From Lysobacterales bacterium (GTDB lineage: Bacteria > Pseudomonadota > Gammaproteobacteria > Xanthomonadales > SZUA-5): 64,000 bases of DNA. Position numbers and translations under genes: made by a program. The DNA is taken from positions 37,672 through 101,671 of the forward strand of contig JALHMH010000016.1 of NCBI GenBank assembly GCA_022844165.1, given 5' to 3'. The notes below the pieces were generated by a model. That model did no database searches. It was not told the DNA's origin and saw only the letters and a list, made by a program, of their open reading frames with translations. This document shows positions 27,341 to 35,027 of this stretch, piece after piece (position 1 is the first letter of the stretch; the number at the start of each line of letters is the position of its first letter).

Positions 27341-28262
27341 GTTAGCGTTTGCGTCGCACGACGTTGCTTCGTTTGGTGTCGGTGAGGCCATCGAAGCGCT
27401 GACGAAAAGCATCGCCGCGTTTTGCAAGCTCAGCTTGCTCGCGTCGATTGTTCTACTGACCGCCTGTTCGTCGCGTGGGCGCGAACGGCCGGCGCCGGAT
27501 GCGCAGCGCGACGACTTTCGTTACGAGTCGCTGGATGGCCCACCCACCGTGCCCTTCGACGTCGATTCAATTCCCGAACCAGTTCCGAAGAACGAGCCGC
27601 TGGCGCGCTACGGCAATCACTCGCCGTATGTGGTGCTCGGTAAGCGATATAGCGTATTGCCGCAACGCACCGGTTACGTCGAACGCGGCACCGCGTCGTG
27701 GTACGGCACCAAGTTCCATGGGCGCTTGACCAGTACCCGCGAGCCCTATGACATGTACCAATTCACGGCCGCGCACAAGACCTTGCCGCTGCCCTCCTAC
27801 GCTCGGGTGACGCACCTGAAGACAGGCAAGAGCGTGGTCGTGCGGATCAACGACCGCGGTCCCTTTGTCGGCCATCGGCTGATTGACCTGAGTTATGCGG
27901 CAGCCGTCAAACTGGGTATCCACTTAAGCGGCACTGCGCCCGTCGAAGTGCGTGTGCTGGAGCCCGGCCAGTCCGGGCGACCGGCACGTCCAGCGCCTGA
28001 AGATGAACCCGCGCCGCAGGCAGTTGGCGACGGTTGGTACGTTCAGTTGGGCGCATTTAGCGAGCGCGGCAATGCCTTCGCCTATCGTCAGCGGCTTGTG
28101 AGTGCCGGATTCAGCCCCGTTCGCGTATATAGCGCCCGCAGCCGCGGCGGCACCGTTTGGCGGGTACGCGTCGGGCCGTTTGCTGATCGCTCTGCGGCGG
28201 ATGCTGCACGCGAGCGGCTGCTGGATGGCGGATTTCGGCAAGCACGTGTCATGCAGCGGTAG
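27333..28262 (+). CDS. rlpA: Septal ring lytic transglycosylase, lipoprotein
   Basis: A 309-residue outer-membrane lipoprotein that cleaves denuded glycan strands at the division site. A GTG start within mltB, a lipobox LTAC at about residue 46, a double-psi beta-barrel domain (GTASWYGTKFHGRLTSTREP, RINDRGPF) and a C-terminal SPOR domain (GWYVQLGAFSERGNAFAYRQ) that binds denuded peptidoglycan. The signal region is longer than usual; a later start could apply. Confidence 0.94.
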   Translation: MSRLAFASHDVASFGVGEAIEALTKSIAAFCKLSLLASIVLLTACSSRGRERPAPDAQRDDFRYESLDGPPTVPFDVDSIPEPVPKNEPLARYGNHSPYVVLGKRYSVLPQRTGYVERGTASWYGTKFHGRLTSTREPYDMYQFTAAHKTLPLPSYARVTHLKTGKSVVVRINDRGPFVGHRLIDLSYAAAVKLGIHLSGTAPVEVRVLEPGQSGRPARPAPEDEPAPQAVGDGWYVQLGAFSERGNAFAYRQRLVSAGFSPVRVYSARSRGGTVWRVRVGPFADRSAADAARERLLDGGFRQARVMQR

Positions 28263-28325
28263 CGCATCGCGCGGTTGCGACACCGCAACCAGGATGCACC
28301 TCAATCACAGGAAGTAGAACAAAGA

Positions 28326-29510
28326 ATGCTGCGATTTGTACTGATTTTGTTGGCCGCTACGCCGCTGTTTGTCGCGGCGCAGACCGTGCCCAGGCCGGAT
28401 GTGCCCACGGCGTCCCCGGTGGTTCCGGCCGCGCCCGTGTTGCCCGTCAAGAGTGCGATCCTGGTCGACGCCGAAACCGGGCAGGTGCTGGTCGAGCAGG
28501 ATGCCGATGCGCGCGTCGAGCCGGCGAGCATCACCAAAGTGCTGGCGGCCTATGTGCTGTTCCACGAGCTGCGTGCGAATCGCTTGAAGCTCGACGATCC
28601 CGTGCGGATCAGCGAAAACGCGTTCAACCGCGGCATCGGCGGCTCGCGCATGTTCGTCAACGCGAACTCGGACGTCAGCGCCAAAGACCTGTTGCTCGGC
28701 ATGATCGTGCAATCCGGCAATGATGCGACGATCGCGCTGGCCGAGCATGTCGCCGGTACGGAACAAGCGTTTGCGGATTTGATGAATCAGTACGCGCGCA
28801 AGATCGGCATGAGCGGCTCGAACTTCACCAACGCGCCGGGCTTGCCAGAGCCGGAGCACTACACCACAGCGCGCGATATCGCGCTGCTGTCGCAACAGGT
28901 GATTGCTGAGTTTCCCGAGTACTACGCGTGGTATTCGACGCCAGAATTCACGTTCAACGGCATCCAACAGTACAACCGAAACGCCTTGCTGCGCCGCGAC
29001 GACAGTGTTGATGGCATCAAGACCGGACATACCAACTCGGCCGGGTATTGTCTGGCCAGCTCGGCCAAGCGCGGCGATATGCGGCTGATCGCGGTGGTGA
29101 TGGGCAGCAAAAGCGAAGCCACGCGGGCACAGGAGAGCCAGGCGCTGCTCAACTACGGTTTTCGTTTTTTCGAAGCGCACACTTTGTACAAGGCCGGCGA
29201 AGAACTGGCCAAACCGAAACTCTGGAAAGGCCAGTCGCCAGAACTGGCGCTGGGTCTTGCGACAGATGCACGCATCGTGATACCTCGCGGCAAGTACGCG
29301 TCGCTGAAAGCGCAGATGGACGTACCCTCGCTGTTGATTGCACCGGTGAGCAAAGGCGACGCCGTTGGCAAGGTAAGCGTGTCCTTGGATGGCGAATTGA
29401 TACTCGAGCGCCCGCTCGTGGCCCTGAGCGAAGGCACCGAGGGTGGGATGTGGACACGCATGGTGGATGGTTTTTGGCTGTGGTTCGAAGACGAACCCGC
29501 AACGCCATGA
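28326..29510 (+). CDS. dacC: D-alanyl-D-alanine carboxypeptidase (PBP5/6 type)
   Basis: A 394-residue class C penicillin-binding protein that trims the terminal D-Ala of peptidoglycan pentapeptides. It has a signal peptide (FVLILLAATPLFVAAQ), the SxxK motif S68-I-T-K71, SGN at 130-132 and KTG at 232-234, then the PBP5 C-terminal beta domain and an amphipathic membrane-anchoring end (MWTRMVDGFWLWFED). It ends in an ATGA overlap with the DUF493 gene, the classic dacA-ybeD neighbourhood. Confidence 0.95.
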   Translation: MLRFVLILLAATPLFVAAQTVPRPDVPTASPVVPAAPVLPVKSAILVDAETGQVLVEQDADARVEPASITKVLAAYVLFHELRANRLKLDDPVRISENAFNRGIGGSRMFVNANSDVSAKDLLLGMIVQSGNDATIALAEHVAGTEQAFADLMNQYARKIGMSGSNFTNAPGLPEPEHYTTARDIALLSQQVIAEFPEYYAWYSTPEFTFNGIQQYNRNALLRRDDSVDGIKTGHTNSAGYCLASSAKRGDMRLIAVVMGSKSEATRAQESQALLNYGFRFFEAHTLYKAGEELAKPKLWKGQSPELALGLATDARIVIPRGKYASLKAQMDVPSLLIAPVSKGDAVGKVSVSLDGELILERPLVALSEGTEGGMWTRMVDGFWLWFEDEPATP

Positions 29511-29770
29511 GCGAATCCACAGGGCTGACTTTTCCGAGCGACCACACGTTGATCGCGATGGGAGCGCCAGGTGAGGCGTTTGCGCTCACCATGGAGGCCG
29601 CGCTCATCGCCGCAGGTGGAAAGCGGACCAACACGCCACTGGCCACCAAGTTGAGCCGCACAGGCAAGTACCAATCGGTGCATATCGAGGTGCATGTCGC
29701 TTCACGCGCTGAACTCGAAGCGCTCTACGCGGTCTTGAAGGCCCATCCTGACGTGGTGTACCGCTTATGA
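29507..29770 (+). CDS. DUF493 (YbeD-like) protein
   Basis: An 87-residue ferredoxin-like-fold protein of the UPF0250/YbeD family: TFPSDHTLIAMGAPGEAF at the start, TKLSRTGKYQSVHIEVHV and LYAVLKAHPDVVYRL at the end. The function is unsettled; in other Proteobacteria the gene sits between dacA and lipB and is thought to relate to lipoate metabolism. Here it overlaps dacC (ATGA) and the following methyltransferase gene (ATGA) instead of lipB. Confidence 0.9.
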   Translation: MSESTGLTFPSDHTLIAMGAPGEAFALTMEAALIAAGGKRTNTPLATKLSRTGKYQSVHIEVHVASRAELEALYAVLKAHPDVVYRL

Positions 29771-30522
29771 GCATCGATGATTTGTTGACGCGCCCGTGGT
29801 TTTATCGATTCGAATTGCCCGACGGCCGCGTCACACCCAGCTACATCGACGCCAGCGTCGAACCCGTGCACAGCACACGCGTGGCGATGATGGATCGCGC
29901 GCTGCGCGAGCACTTCGGCACGGCGATGCCCGCCTCGGCAATCGATATCGCCTGTCATCAAGCTTGGTTTTCGACGCAACTGACGGCGCGCGGCGTCGAC
30001 CGGGTCATCGGCCTTGAGCCACGCGACGAACACGTGCGCGACGCGCGCGCGATCACGGCGGCCATGGGGCTGTCCGATCGCATTCGCATCGAACAAATCG
30101 ACGTGCACGCGGCGACAGCGGAGCGCTTCGGCCGCCATCCACTGGTCCTGTGTTTTGGCCTGATCTACCACCTCGAAAACCCGATCGGCGCGTTGCGCGT
30201 GGCGCGCGCTCTGACCGCGCCCGGCGGTATGTGCCTGGTTGAAACACAAGTGGTGCCGGGCATGCGTGGCTTTGTGGATTGGGGCAATCACCGTTTCGTA
30301 CGGCCGCTCAAAGGCAGCTTCGGCATCATCGATGAAACCGAAGAAACGCACGGACCGGAAGCCTCTACGATGGGCATTTGTCTGGCGCCCGACACCGAGG
30401 CATTGATCTGGATCATGCAACGCATCGGCTTTTCCGATGTCACGCTGATCGAGCCCCCTGCCGACGGTTACGAGCAGCACGTCCACGGCAAAAGGGTCAT
30501 GGTGAAAGGACTGGTGCGTTAG
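29767..30522 (+). CDS. SAM-dependent methyltransferase, CmoB/DUF1698-like
   Basis: A 251-residue class I methyltransferase. Residues 50-60 (AIDIACHQAWFS) form the SAM-binding loop, VIGLEPRDEHV the acidic strand, and LCFGLIYHLENPIGALRVAR motif IV, as in the tRNA wobble-uridine modification enzyme CmoB, but it lacks the long N-terminal part. Neighbouring genes give no substrate. It occupies the position where lipB would be expected and is coupled to the DUF493 gene by ATGA. Confidence 0.8.
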   Translation: MSIDDLLTRPWFYRFELPDGRVTPSYIDASVEPVHSTRVAMMDRALREHFGTAMPASAIDIACHQAWFSTQLTARGVDRVIGLEPRDEHVRDARAITAAMGLSDRIRIEQIDVHAATAERFGRHPLVLCFGLIYHLENPIGALRVARALTAPGGMCLVETQVVPGMRGFVDWGNHRFVRPLKGSFGIIDETEETHGPEASTMGICLAPDTEALIWIMQRIGFSDVTLIEPPADGYEQHVHGKRVMVKGLVR

Positions 30523-30570
30523 CCCAGGAGAGTTTGAGATGGGAATTGTGGTCGCCCGAAGGTGTCGGGT

Positions 30571-31218
30571 TCATTTGCCAAGGCCACGAAGATAACGAAC
30601 CAGAATAGGGACTAACGTCGTTGGATCGTCCGCTTGCACGTCTGCGGCTTCGCTATTCGCACGATCGGCGTTCACCAGCGCGACCCCAATCAGACTCTTT
30701 GTTTGCTCGTAGATCTCTGGACTTCCCTTGAAGTAGGACTTGAAGATCGACTCGGACTTCATTGCCTTCAAAACTGCGGAACATCGTCGCATTGGTGCGG
30801 TCGTGAATCTGGCATGCAGGAGTAACCAGAATTCGAAGCAAGGCACCGAAGGGATGGCTTCGAATCTTGCGTTGCCCGCCGCTATACCGTTTTCGTAGCG
30901 TCGTAGCCGATGATCTCGAATGATCTGCCGAGCCTCCTCGTATCTCGGATGGCCGTCTTTATCGAATACGCAGAAGACCGCGTCATAAGAAGGGTTGGCC
31001 TTGAACCGCTCGATGGCGTAGGCCACAACCGATTGTGGAGCGCTGCCGCCTTCACCGGTAACGACAACATTCGCCGAGCTCAATCGCAAATCGCGAACCA
31101 TAGCGCTAAAGTAGTTGGGCTCCGTCTTTTCGCCTTCGCAAACGATCAAGACCAAGTCGTAGGGCTCGCGAATGGAGCCGCGACGCTTCAGCGACCGAGC
31201 GTTGCGCGCGCGCCCCAT
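30571..31218 (-). CDS. rloB: RloB (AbiLii-like) TOPRIM-type protein
   Basis: A 215-residue protein of the RloB family, the partner of a RloA-type ATPase in the AbiL-like defence pair. It has the TOPRIM-like residues E28 in LIVCEGEKTEPNYF and D86/D88/H90 in VFCVFDKDGH, and the family motif CFEFWLLLHA at about 148. Its ATG overlaps the last base of the ATPase stop (TGATG), so both are co-translated. It is predicted to be the nuclease or effector. Base composition is visibly less GC-rich than the flanks, consistent with transfer. Confidence 0.88.
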   Translation of the reverse strand: MGRARNARSLKRRGSIREPYDLVLIVCEGEKTEPNYFSAMVRDLRLSSANVVVTGEGGSAPQSVVAYAIERFKANPSYDAVFCVFDKDGHPRYEEARQIIRDHRLRRYENGIAAGNARFEAIPSVPCFEFWLLLHARFTTAPMRRCSAVLKAMKSESIFKSYFKGSPEIYEQTKSLIGVALVNADRANSEAADVQADDPTTLVPILVRYLRGLGK

Positions 31219-32453
31219 CAGAGCCGAAACTCACCCAGAAATGGGACCGCCCCATAGCGCCCTTGCAGGTAGCCCTTTTCGAAGTCCTCACCCTTGCGCG
31301 GGCTGAAATCGGTCAGCGGATAAAGTCGGCTCTGTTGCTGCTGATCCTTCTCCACGAACCAAATCTGGTCGCGCCGGAATAGCGTTGGGTCGAGAATCGA
31401 CGTGTCGTGCGTTGTGAAAATGAGCTGCGCGCCCTTGGTATTGATCTTCGGGTCGTGGAACATCTGGACGATGTGGCGCATGACGAAGGGATGCAGACTG
31501 GTGTCGAGTTCGTCCGCGATAACGATTTGTCCCTGGTCGAGGGCTTGGAGCCAGAGGCCAGACAATGCAAATAACTTTCGCGTGCCGCGCGACTCGTCAT
31601 CGAAATCGATCATGACAGTTTGGCCGTCCGACGACCGATGCAACATGCGTACGACGAGCGAACGAAGTTCTAAGGCCCGGAGCAAATCATCAGGCAATCC
31701 TTCGGTGCTGTAGTTTCGTCGAACGTCAATACGTTCGACCTGTACTGCGTTGATTCCAAGGTCCGCAATCTGAAGGAACGACGCAATACGGTCTCTTACT
31801 TCGCTACTCCGTTCGCACATGGTTGTTGACAGCCACCGTGAGACATCGTGACGGCCGCTAACAACGCTGGACTTGGATTGAAACCACGAGAGAATCGGAG
31901 TGAGCTGCTCTGCATTCAGCAGGGTCGCCGTCGATAAAAAAAGAGCATTTGACCGGGTCGCCGCTTTCCATGAGTTCTTACCACCCTTCAAGTGCGCACT
32001 GAAGGTGTAGGCATTACGATTTCGATCAAACCACCTTTGAGGGCGCCCACCAGGATAAGCGACCAGCCATTCCTTGAGCACTTCCTCGCGCGTGACGTGA
32101 AATCCGTACTGGTAGCGAACGCCGTCTTGAACGATTAGAACTTCGAACTCAGTTGGCCTTTCACTTTGCGCTCCGAAACGAAACGGCGTGACCGGAATCG
32201 GGTCACCGGCTCGCGACTCACGTGCTGAGTTGAGGACAAAGTCATCCATGAACTCAAAGGCCGCAAGCAAATTGCTCTTGCCGGCTGCGTTAGCCCCATA
32301 AATCACGGACGAACGAATCAGATCTGGGGTCGCCGGCGCAGGAGAGTGCGTGATATTTGTCGCGCGCAAATCCCTCGCCGAGTCGGCAACCATGCTAAGC
32401 GTCTGGCGCTCATTGATCGAGCGAAAGTTTGCCACACTGAATTCAATAAGCAC
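31218..32453 (-). CDS. rloA: RloA (AbiLi-like) AAA/SMC-type ATPase
   Basis: A 411-residue ATPase of the OLD/RloA/AAA15 type. Walker A is GANAAGKS at 53-60, an ABC-type signature region is FDDESRGTRKLFALSGLW at about 284, Walker B is IVIADELDTSLHP with D314/E315, and the switch His349 is in FTTHDTSIL. It lies first in the pair, with rloB directly after it. Such ATPases sense or gate TOPRIM-like effectors in anti-phage systems (established for PARIS and OLD families; inferred here). Confidence 0.9.
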   Translation of the reverse strand: MLIEFSVANFRSINERQTLSMVADSARDLRATNITHSPAPATPDLIRSSVIYGANAAGKSNLLAAFEFMDDFVLNSARESRAGDPIPVTPFRFGAQSERPTEFEVLIVQDGVRYQYGFHVTREEVLKEWLVAYPGGRPQRWFDRNRNAYTFSAHLKGGKNSWKAATRSNALFLSTATLLNAEQLTPILSWFQSKSSVVSGRHDVSRWLSTTMCERSSEVRDRIASFLQIADLGINAVQVERIDVRRNYSTEGLPDDLLRALELRSLVVRMLHRSSDGQTVMIDFDDESRGTRKLFALSGLWLQALDQGQIVIADELDTSLHPFVMRHIVQMFHDPKINTKGAQLIFTTHDTSILDPTLFRRDQIWFVEKDQQQQSRLYPLTDFSPRKGEDFEKGYLQGRYGAVPFLGEFRL

Positions 32454-32579
32454 ATCGGCATCCTGTTTTCATGGTGATTTTTGCGCACTTAGCGCGAAAA
32501 TGCCACTGAAACAGATTGCAGATCAGCCTGAAACTTCGGATCTGATGCCAGACGTCGGCCACGAGACAGCCCCGGGCGG

Positions 32580-33494
32580 CTATGCGCCCTCGCGCCGCAT
32601 CAGCGCGGTGGCGCCGCGCGCCAGCAAGTCTTCGCCGGCGGCTGCGCCCAACGCGTCGGGATCGCTTGCGGACCCGCGGAGTTCGGTGTGCAGCATTTCG
32701 CCTCGATCCACGCTGCCGCATAACGCTCTCAAGCGCAGCCCGGCACCATCGAACACCGCATGCGCCGCGACGGGCACCTGACAGTTGGCGCCGAGTTTGG
32801 CGTTGACTGCGCGTTCGGCGGCGACGCAGATGCCCGTTTCAGTGTCGTGCAGCGCGGCGACGATCTGCCGCATATCGCCAGCGTCGTCGCGACATTCGAT
32901 GCAGATGGCGCCTTGTGCGGCAGCGGGCAACCAATCCGGCGGAGCGAGTCGCGCCACCATTCGTTCTTCGAAGCCGAGCCGCCGAATACCGGCCAGTGCG
33001 AGAATAATGGCGTCGTATTGTCCGGCATCGAGTTTGGCGAGGCGCGTGTTGACGTTGCCGCGCAAATCCAGCGATATCAGATCGGGCCTCAGAGCCTTGA
33101 GCTGCATTTGGCGGCGCAGCGAGGACGTGCCGACGCGAGCGCCCGGCGGCAACTCGGCGATCGATCTGTAGTGCGCCGAGATGAACGCGTCGGCCGGGTC
33201 CTCTCGCGGCAGGATCGCCGCGAGCGCAAACCCAGGTTCAAGTTCGACGGGCACGTCCTTGAGCGAGTGCACAGCCAGATCCGCATCGCCGCGGGCCATG
33301 GCCATTTCCAGCTCTTTCAGGAACAGTCCTTTGCCGCCGATCGCGGCCAGCGAACGGTCAAGCACTTCGTCGCCGCGGGTCGAGAGTGGTACAAGTTCAA
33401 TCGCCAACGTTGGATCAAGCGCGCGCAAGCGTGCCGCAACGTGTTCGGTTTGCCACAACGCCAGCGGCGATCTGCGTGTGGCGATGCGTAGCAC
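32580..33494 (-). CDS. hemC: Hydroxymethylbilane synthase (porphobilinogen deaminase)
   Basis: A 304-residue cytoplasmic enzyme joining four porphobilinogens into hydroxymethylbilane in haem synthesis. It begins [18 protein letters not shown], has [14 protein letters not shown] and [11 protein letters not shown], and the cofactor-attaching Cys in [11 protein letters not shown]. The start is GTG at 33494, four bases after the TGA of the upstream gene; a TTG at 33500 overlapping that stop is also possible. Uncommonly, hemD is not next to it but about 29 kb away at 62778. Confidence 0.94.
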   Translation of the reverse strand: MLRIATRRSPLALWQTEHVAARLRALDPTLAIELVPLSTRGDEVLDRSLAAIGGKGLFLKELEMAMARGDADLAVHSLKDVPVELEPGFALAAILPREDPADAFISAHYRSIAELPPGARVGTSSLRRQMQLKALRPDLISLDLRGNVNTRLAKLDAGQYDAIILALAGIRRLGFEERMVARLAPPDWLPAAAQGAICIECRDDAGDMRQIVAALHDTETGICVAAERAVNAKLGANCQVPVAAHAVFDGAGLRLRALCGSVDRGEMLHTELRGSASDPDALGAAAGEDLLARGATALMRREGA

Positions 33495-33496
33495 GC

Positions 33497-34075
33497 TCAA
33501 CGCAGACACCGATGGTTGTGGATCGCGGTCAGTCGTTTGTGCTCGCGTGTCAGCTGTCGTTGTTCCGTGCCGCTGCTGCGCGCTGCCTGCTCCAGCACCT
33601 TGGCGATCTCGGTCTTGTAGTACTCGCAGGTTTGCGTGCGCGTGGCGGGTTCGCACACGTCTTCAGCCCAGATCTTGCCCGGTGGCGCGCCTGGCGCTCC
33701 CGGCAACGCGACACCGCTGCTTCCCTTTAAGCGATCGATCAGCATGCGTCGTGGCCGCGCGTCTGCTGTGTAATACCGCGAGCCGTCTGGCCGGGTACAT
33801 TGGAAGGAAGGTCGCGGTGTTCGCGGCGGCGGCGCAGTGTTGGCGGCGGCTACGGGATTTGCCTGTCCCGTTGCCGGTGCGGCTTTTTTCGGCGCGCTGG
33901 GTTCGCTGGTGCGAATGATGCCAATCTGCCGACCTGGGCAGGGCTCATCCTGGTAGCTGGTCACGCCGCCCGATGCTCTGCACTTGAAGATGGTCTTGGC
34001 TTGCACCGAACCGCATAACAGCGCAGCCAAAGCGATTGCCAACATACAGCGCGCCACTGCCGTCAGCTCGGCCAT
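33497..34075 (-). CDS. DUF4124 domain secreted protein
   Basis: A 192-residue exported protein. Signal peptide [16 protein letters not shown] (from Met11; Met1 is the other possible start), then a DUF4124-type segment [24 protein letters not shown], a Pro/Ala-rich linker, and a second Cys-rich part with [16 protein letters not shown] and [16 protein letters not shown]. Found often in Xanthomonadales; role unknown. It overlaps the end of phzF and abuts hemC, so it is likely part of the phzF-hemC transcript. Confidence 0.82.
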   Translation of the reverse strand: MAELTAVARCMLAIALAALLCGSVQAKTIFKCRASGGVTSYQDEPCPGRQIGIIRTSEPSAPKKAAPATGQANPVAAANTAPPPRTPRPSFQCTRPDGSRYYTADARPRRMLIDRLKGSSGVALPGAPGAPPGKIWAEDVCEPATRTQTCEYYKTEIAKVLEQAARSSGTEQRQLTREHKRLTAIHNHRCLR

Positions 34076-34914
34076 GTCAGTGTCCCATCAATGATCGTAT
34101 CCACACGCCCGCCGACCCATACCGCTGGACCATCGATCCGCACAATGAGTTCCGCGTCGTGACCCATTTCGCGCCATTGGCTGACGCGATAACCGTTCGC
34201 CAGCGGCCCAGGGCGGCTGGCAATGAACGCGCCGATCAGCCCGTTGGCCGCGCCGGACGCCGGGTCTTCGAGGATGCCGACGCCTGCCGGAAAAGCGCGT
34301 ACGACAACATCGAACGCGCCTTGGCTGCGGGCGAAAACACACAATCCCAGACTATCGCTGGCACGCGCCAGCTCGCCGATCGCTGCATGCTGTGGTTTCA
34401 AGCCACGCACCGCCTGTTCGTTAGCCAACTCCGCCAGCCACCACCGCCGCCCGCCCTCGATATAGGCAGCACCAAGTTCGCCAAGTGGCGCTTCACCGAG
34501 CGCGGCGGCAAGTAACGCGTCGTACGTCGCCGCCATTGGCAACATGCGTGCGCCGGGCGCGCGCACGCTCAGCGTACGAGTCACACCGTTGTCTCGCACT
34601 TCGACCGGCAACAACCCCGCCTGGCATTCCTGGGTCAGAATGCCGTCTCGTGGGTGCGCCAACCCGGCGTGCAACACTGCGTGTGCGCTGCCCAAAGTCG
34701 GATGTCCGGCGAACGCGATCTCCCGTGTTGGTGTGAAAATCCGCACCCGGTAATCGGCCTCCGGGACGCTGGGCGGCAACAGAAAAGTGGTTTCCACCAA
34801 ATCCGTCCACGCCGCGAAAGCTTGCATTTGCGACGGCGACCAGTCGTACGCGTCGATCACAACGCCCAAGGGATTGCCCCCACCGGGCGCGTGAGGGAAT
34901 ACATCGAGTTGCAT
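34063..34914 (-). CDS. PhzF family isomerase/epimerase-like protein
   Basis: A 283-residue protein of the PhzF superfamily (diaminopimelate-epimerase fold). LDVFPHAPGGGNPLGVV and the catalytic-type Glu in WTDLVETTFLLPP are present, with GHPTLGSAHAV and DPASGAANGLIGAFI later. No phenazine genes are near, so it is one of the many PhzF-like proteins with unknown substrate. The ATG (Met-Gln-Leu-Asp) is chosen; a TTG three codons upstream is possible. It is the upstream gene of the phzF-DUF4124-hemC run. Confidence 0.88.
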   Translation of the reverse strand: MQLDVFPHAPGGGNPLGVVIDAYDWSPSQMQAFAAWTDLVETTFLLPPSVPEADYRVRIFTPTREIAFAGHPTLGSAHAVLHAGLAHPRDGILTQECQAGLLPVEVRDNGVTRTLSVRAPGARMLPMAATYDALLAAALGEAPLGELGAAYIEGGRRWWLAELANEQAVRGLKPQHAAIGELARASDSLGLCVFARSQGAFDVVVRAFPAGVGILEDPASGAANGLIGAFIASRPGPLANGYRVSQWREMGHDAELIVRIDGPAVWVGGRVDTIIDGTLTWPS

Positions 34915-35027
34915 GTAGCGCAAATTTGAGAACCGCGGTTTGGGGTTGTTCGAGAGTTTAGCAAGCGCTTTGCGTTGGTAGGTGCTGGCAAGCTGAAACG
35001 GCAACTACGAAAACCACCAAATAACGC

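Noticed and set aside
32750..32800. Possible loss of the cofactor cysteine in hemC (GANCQVP instead of GGCQVP)
   Set aside because: The cysteine is present and GANCQVP-type variants are acceptable; the enzyme is probably normal.
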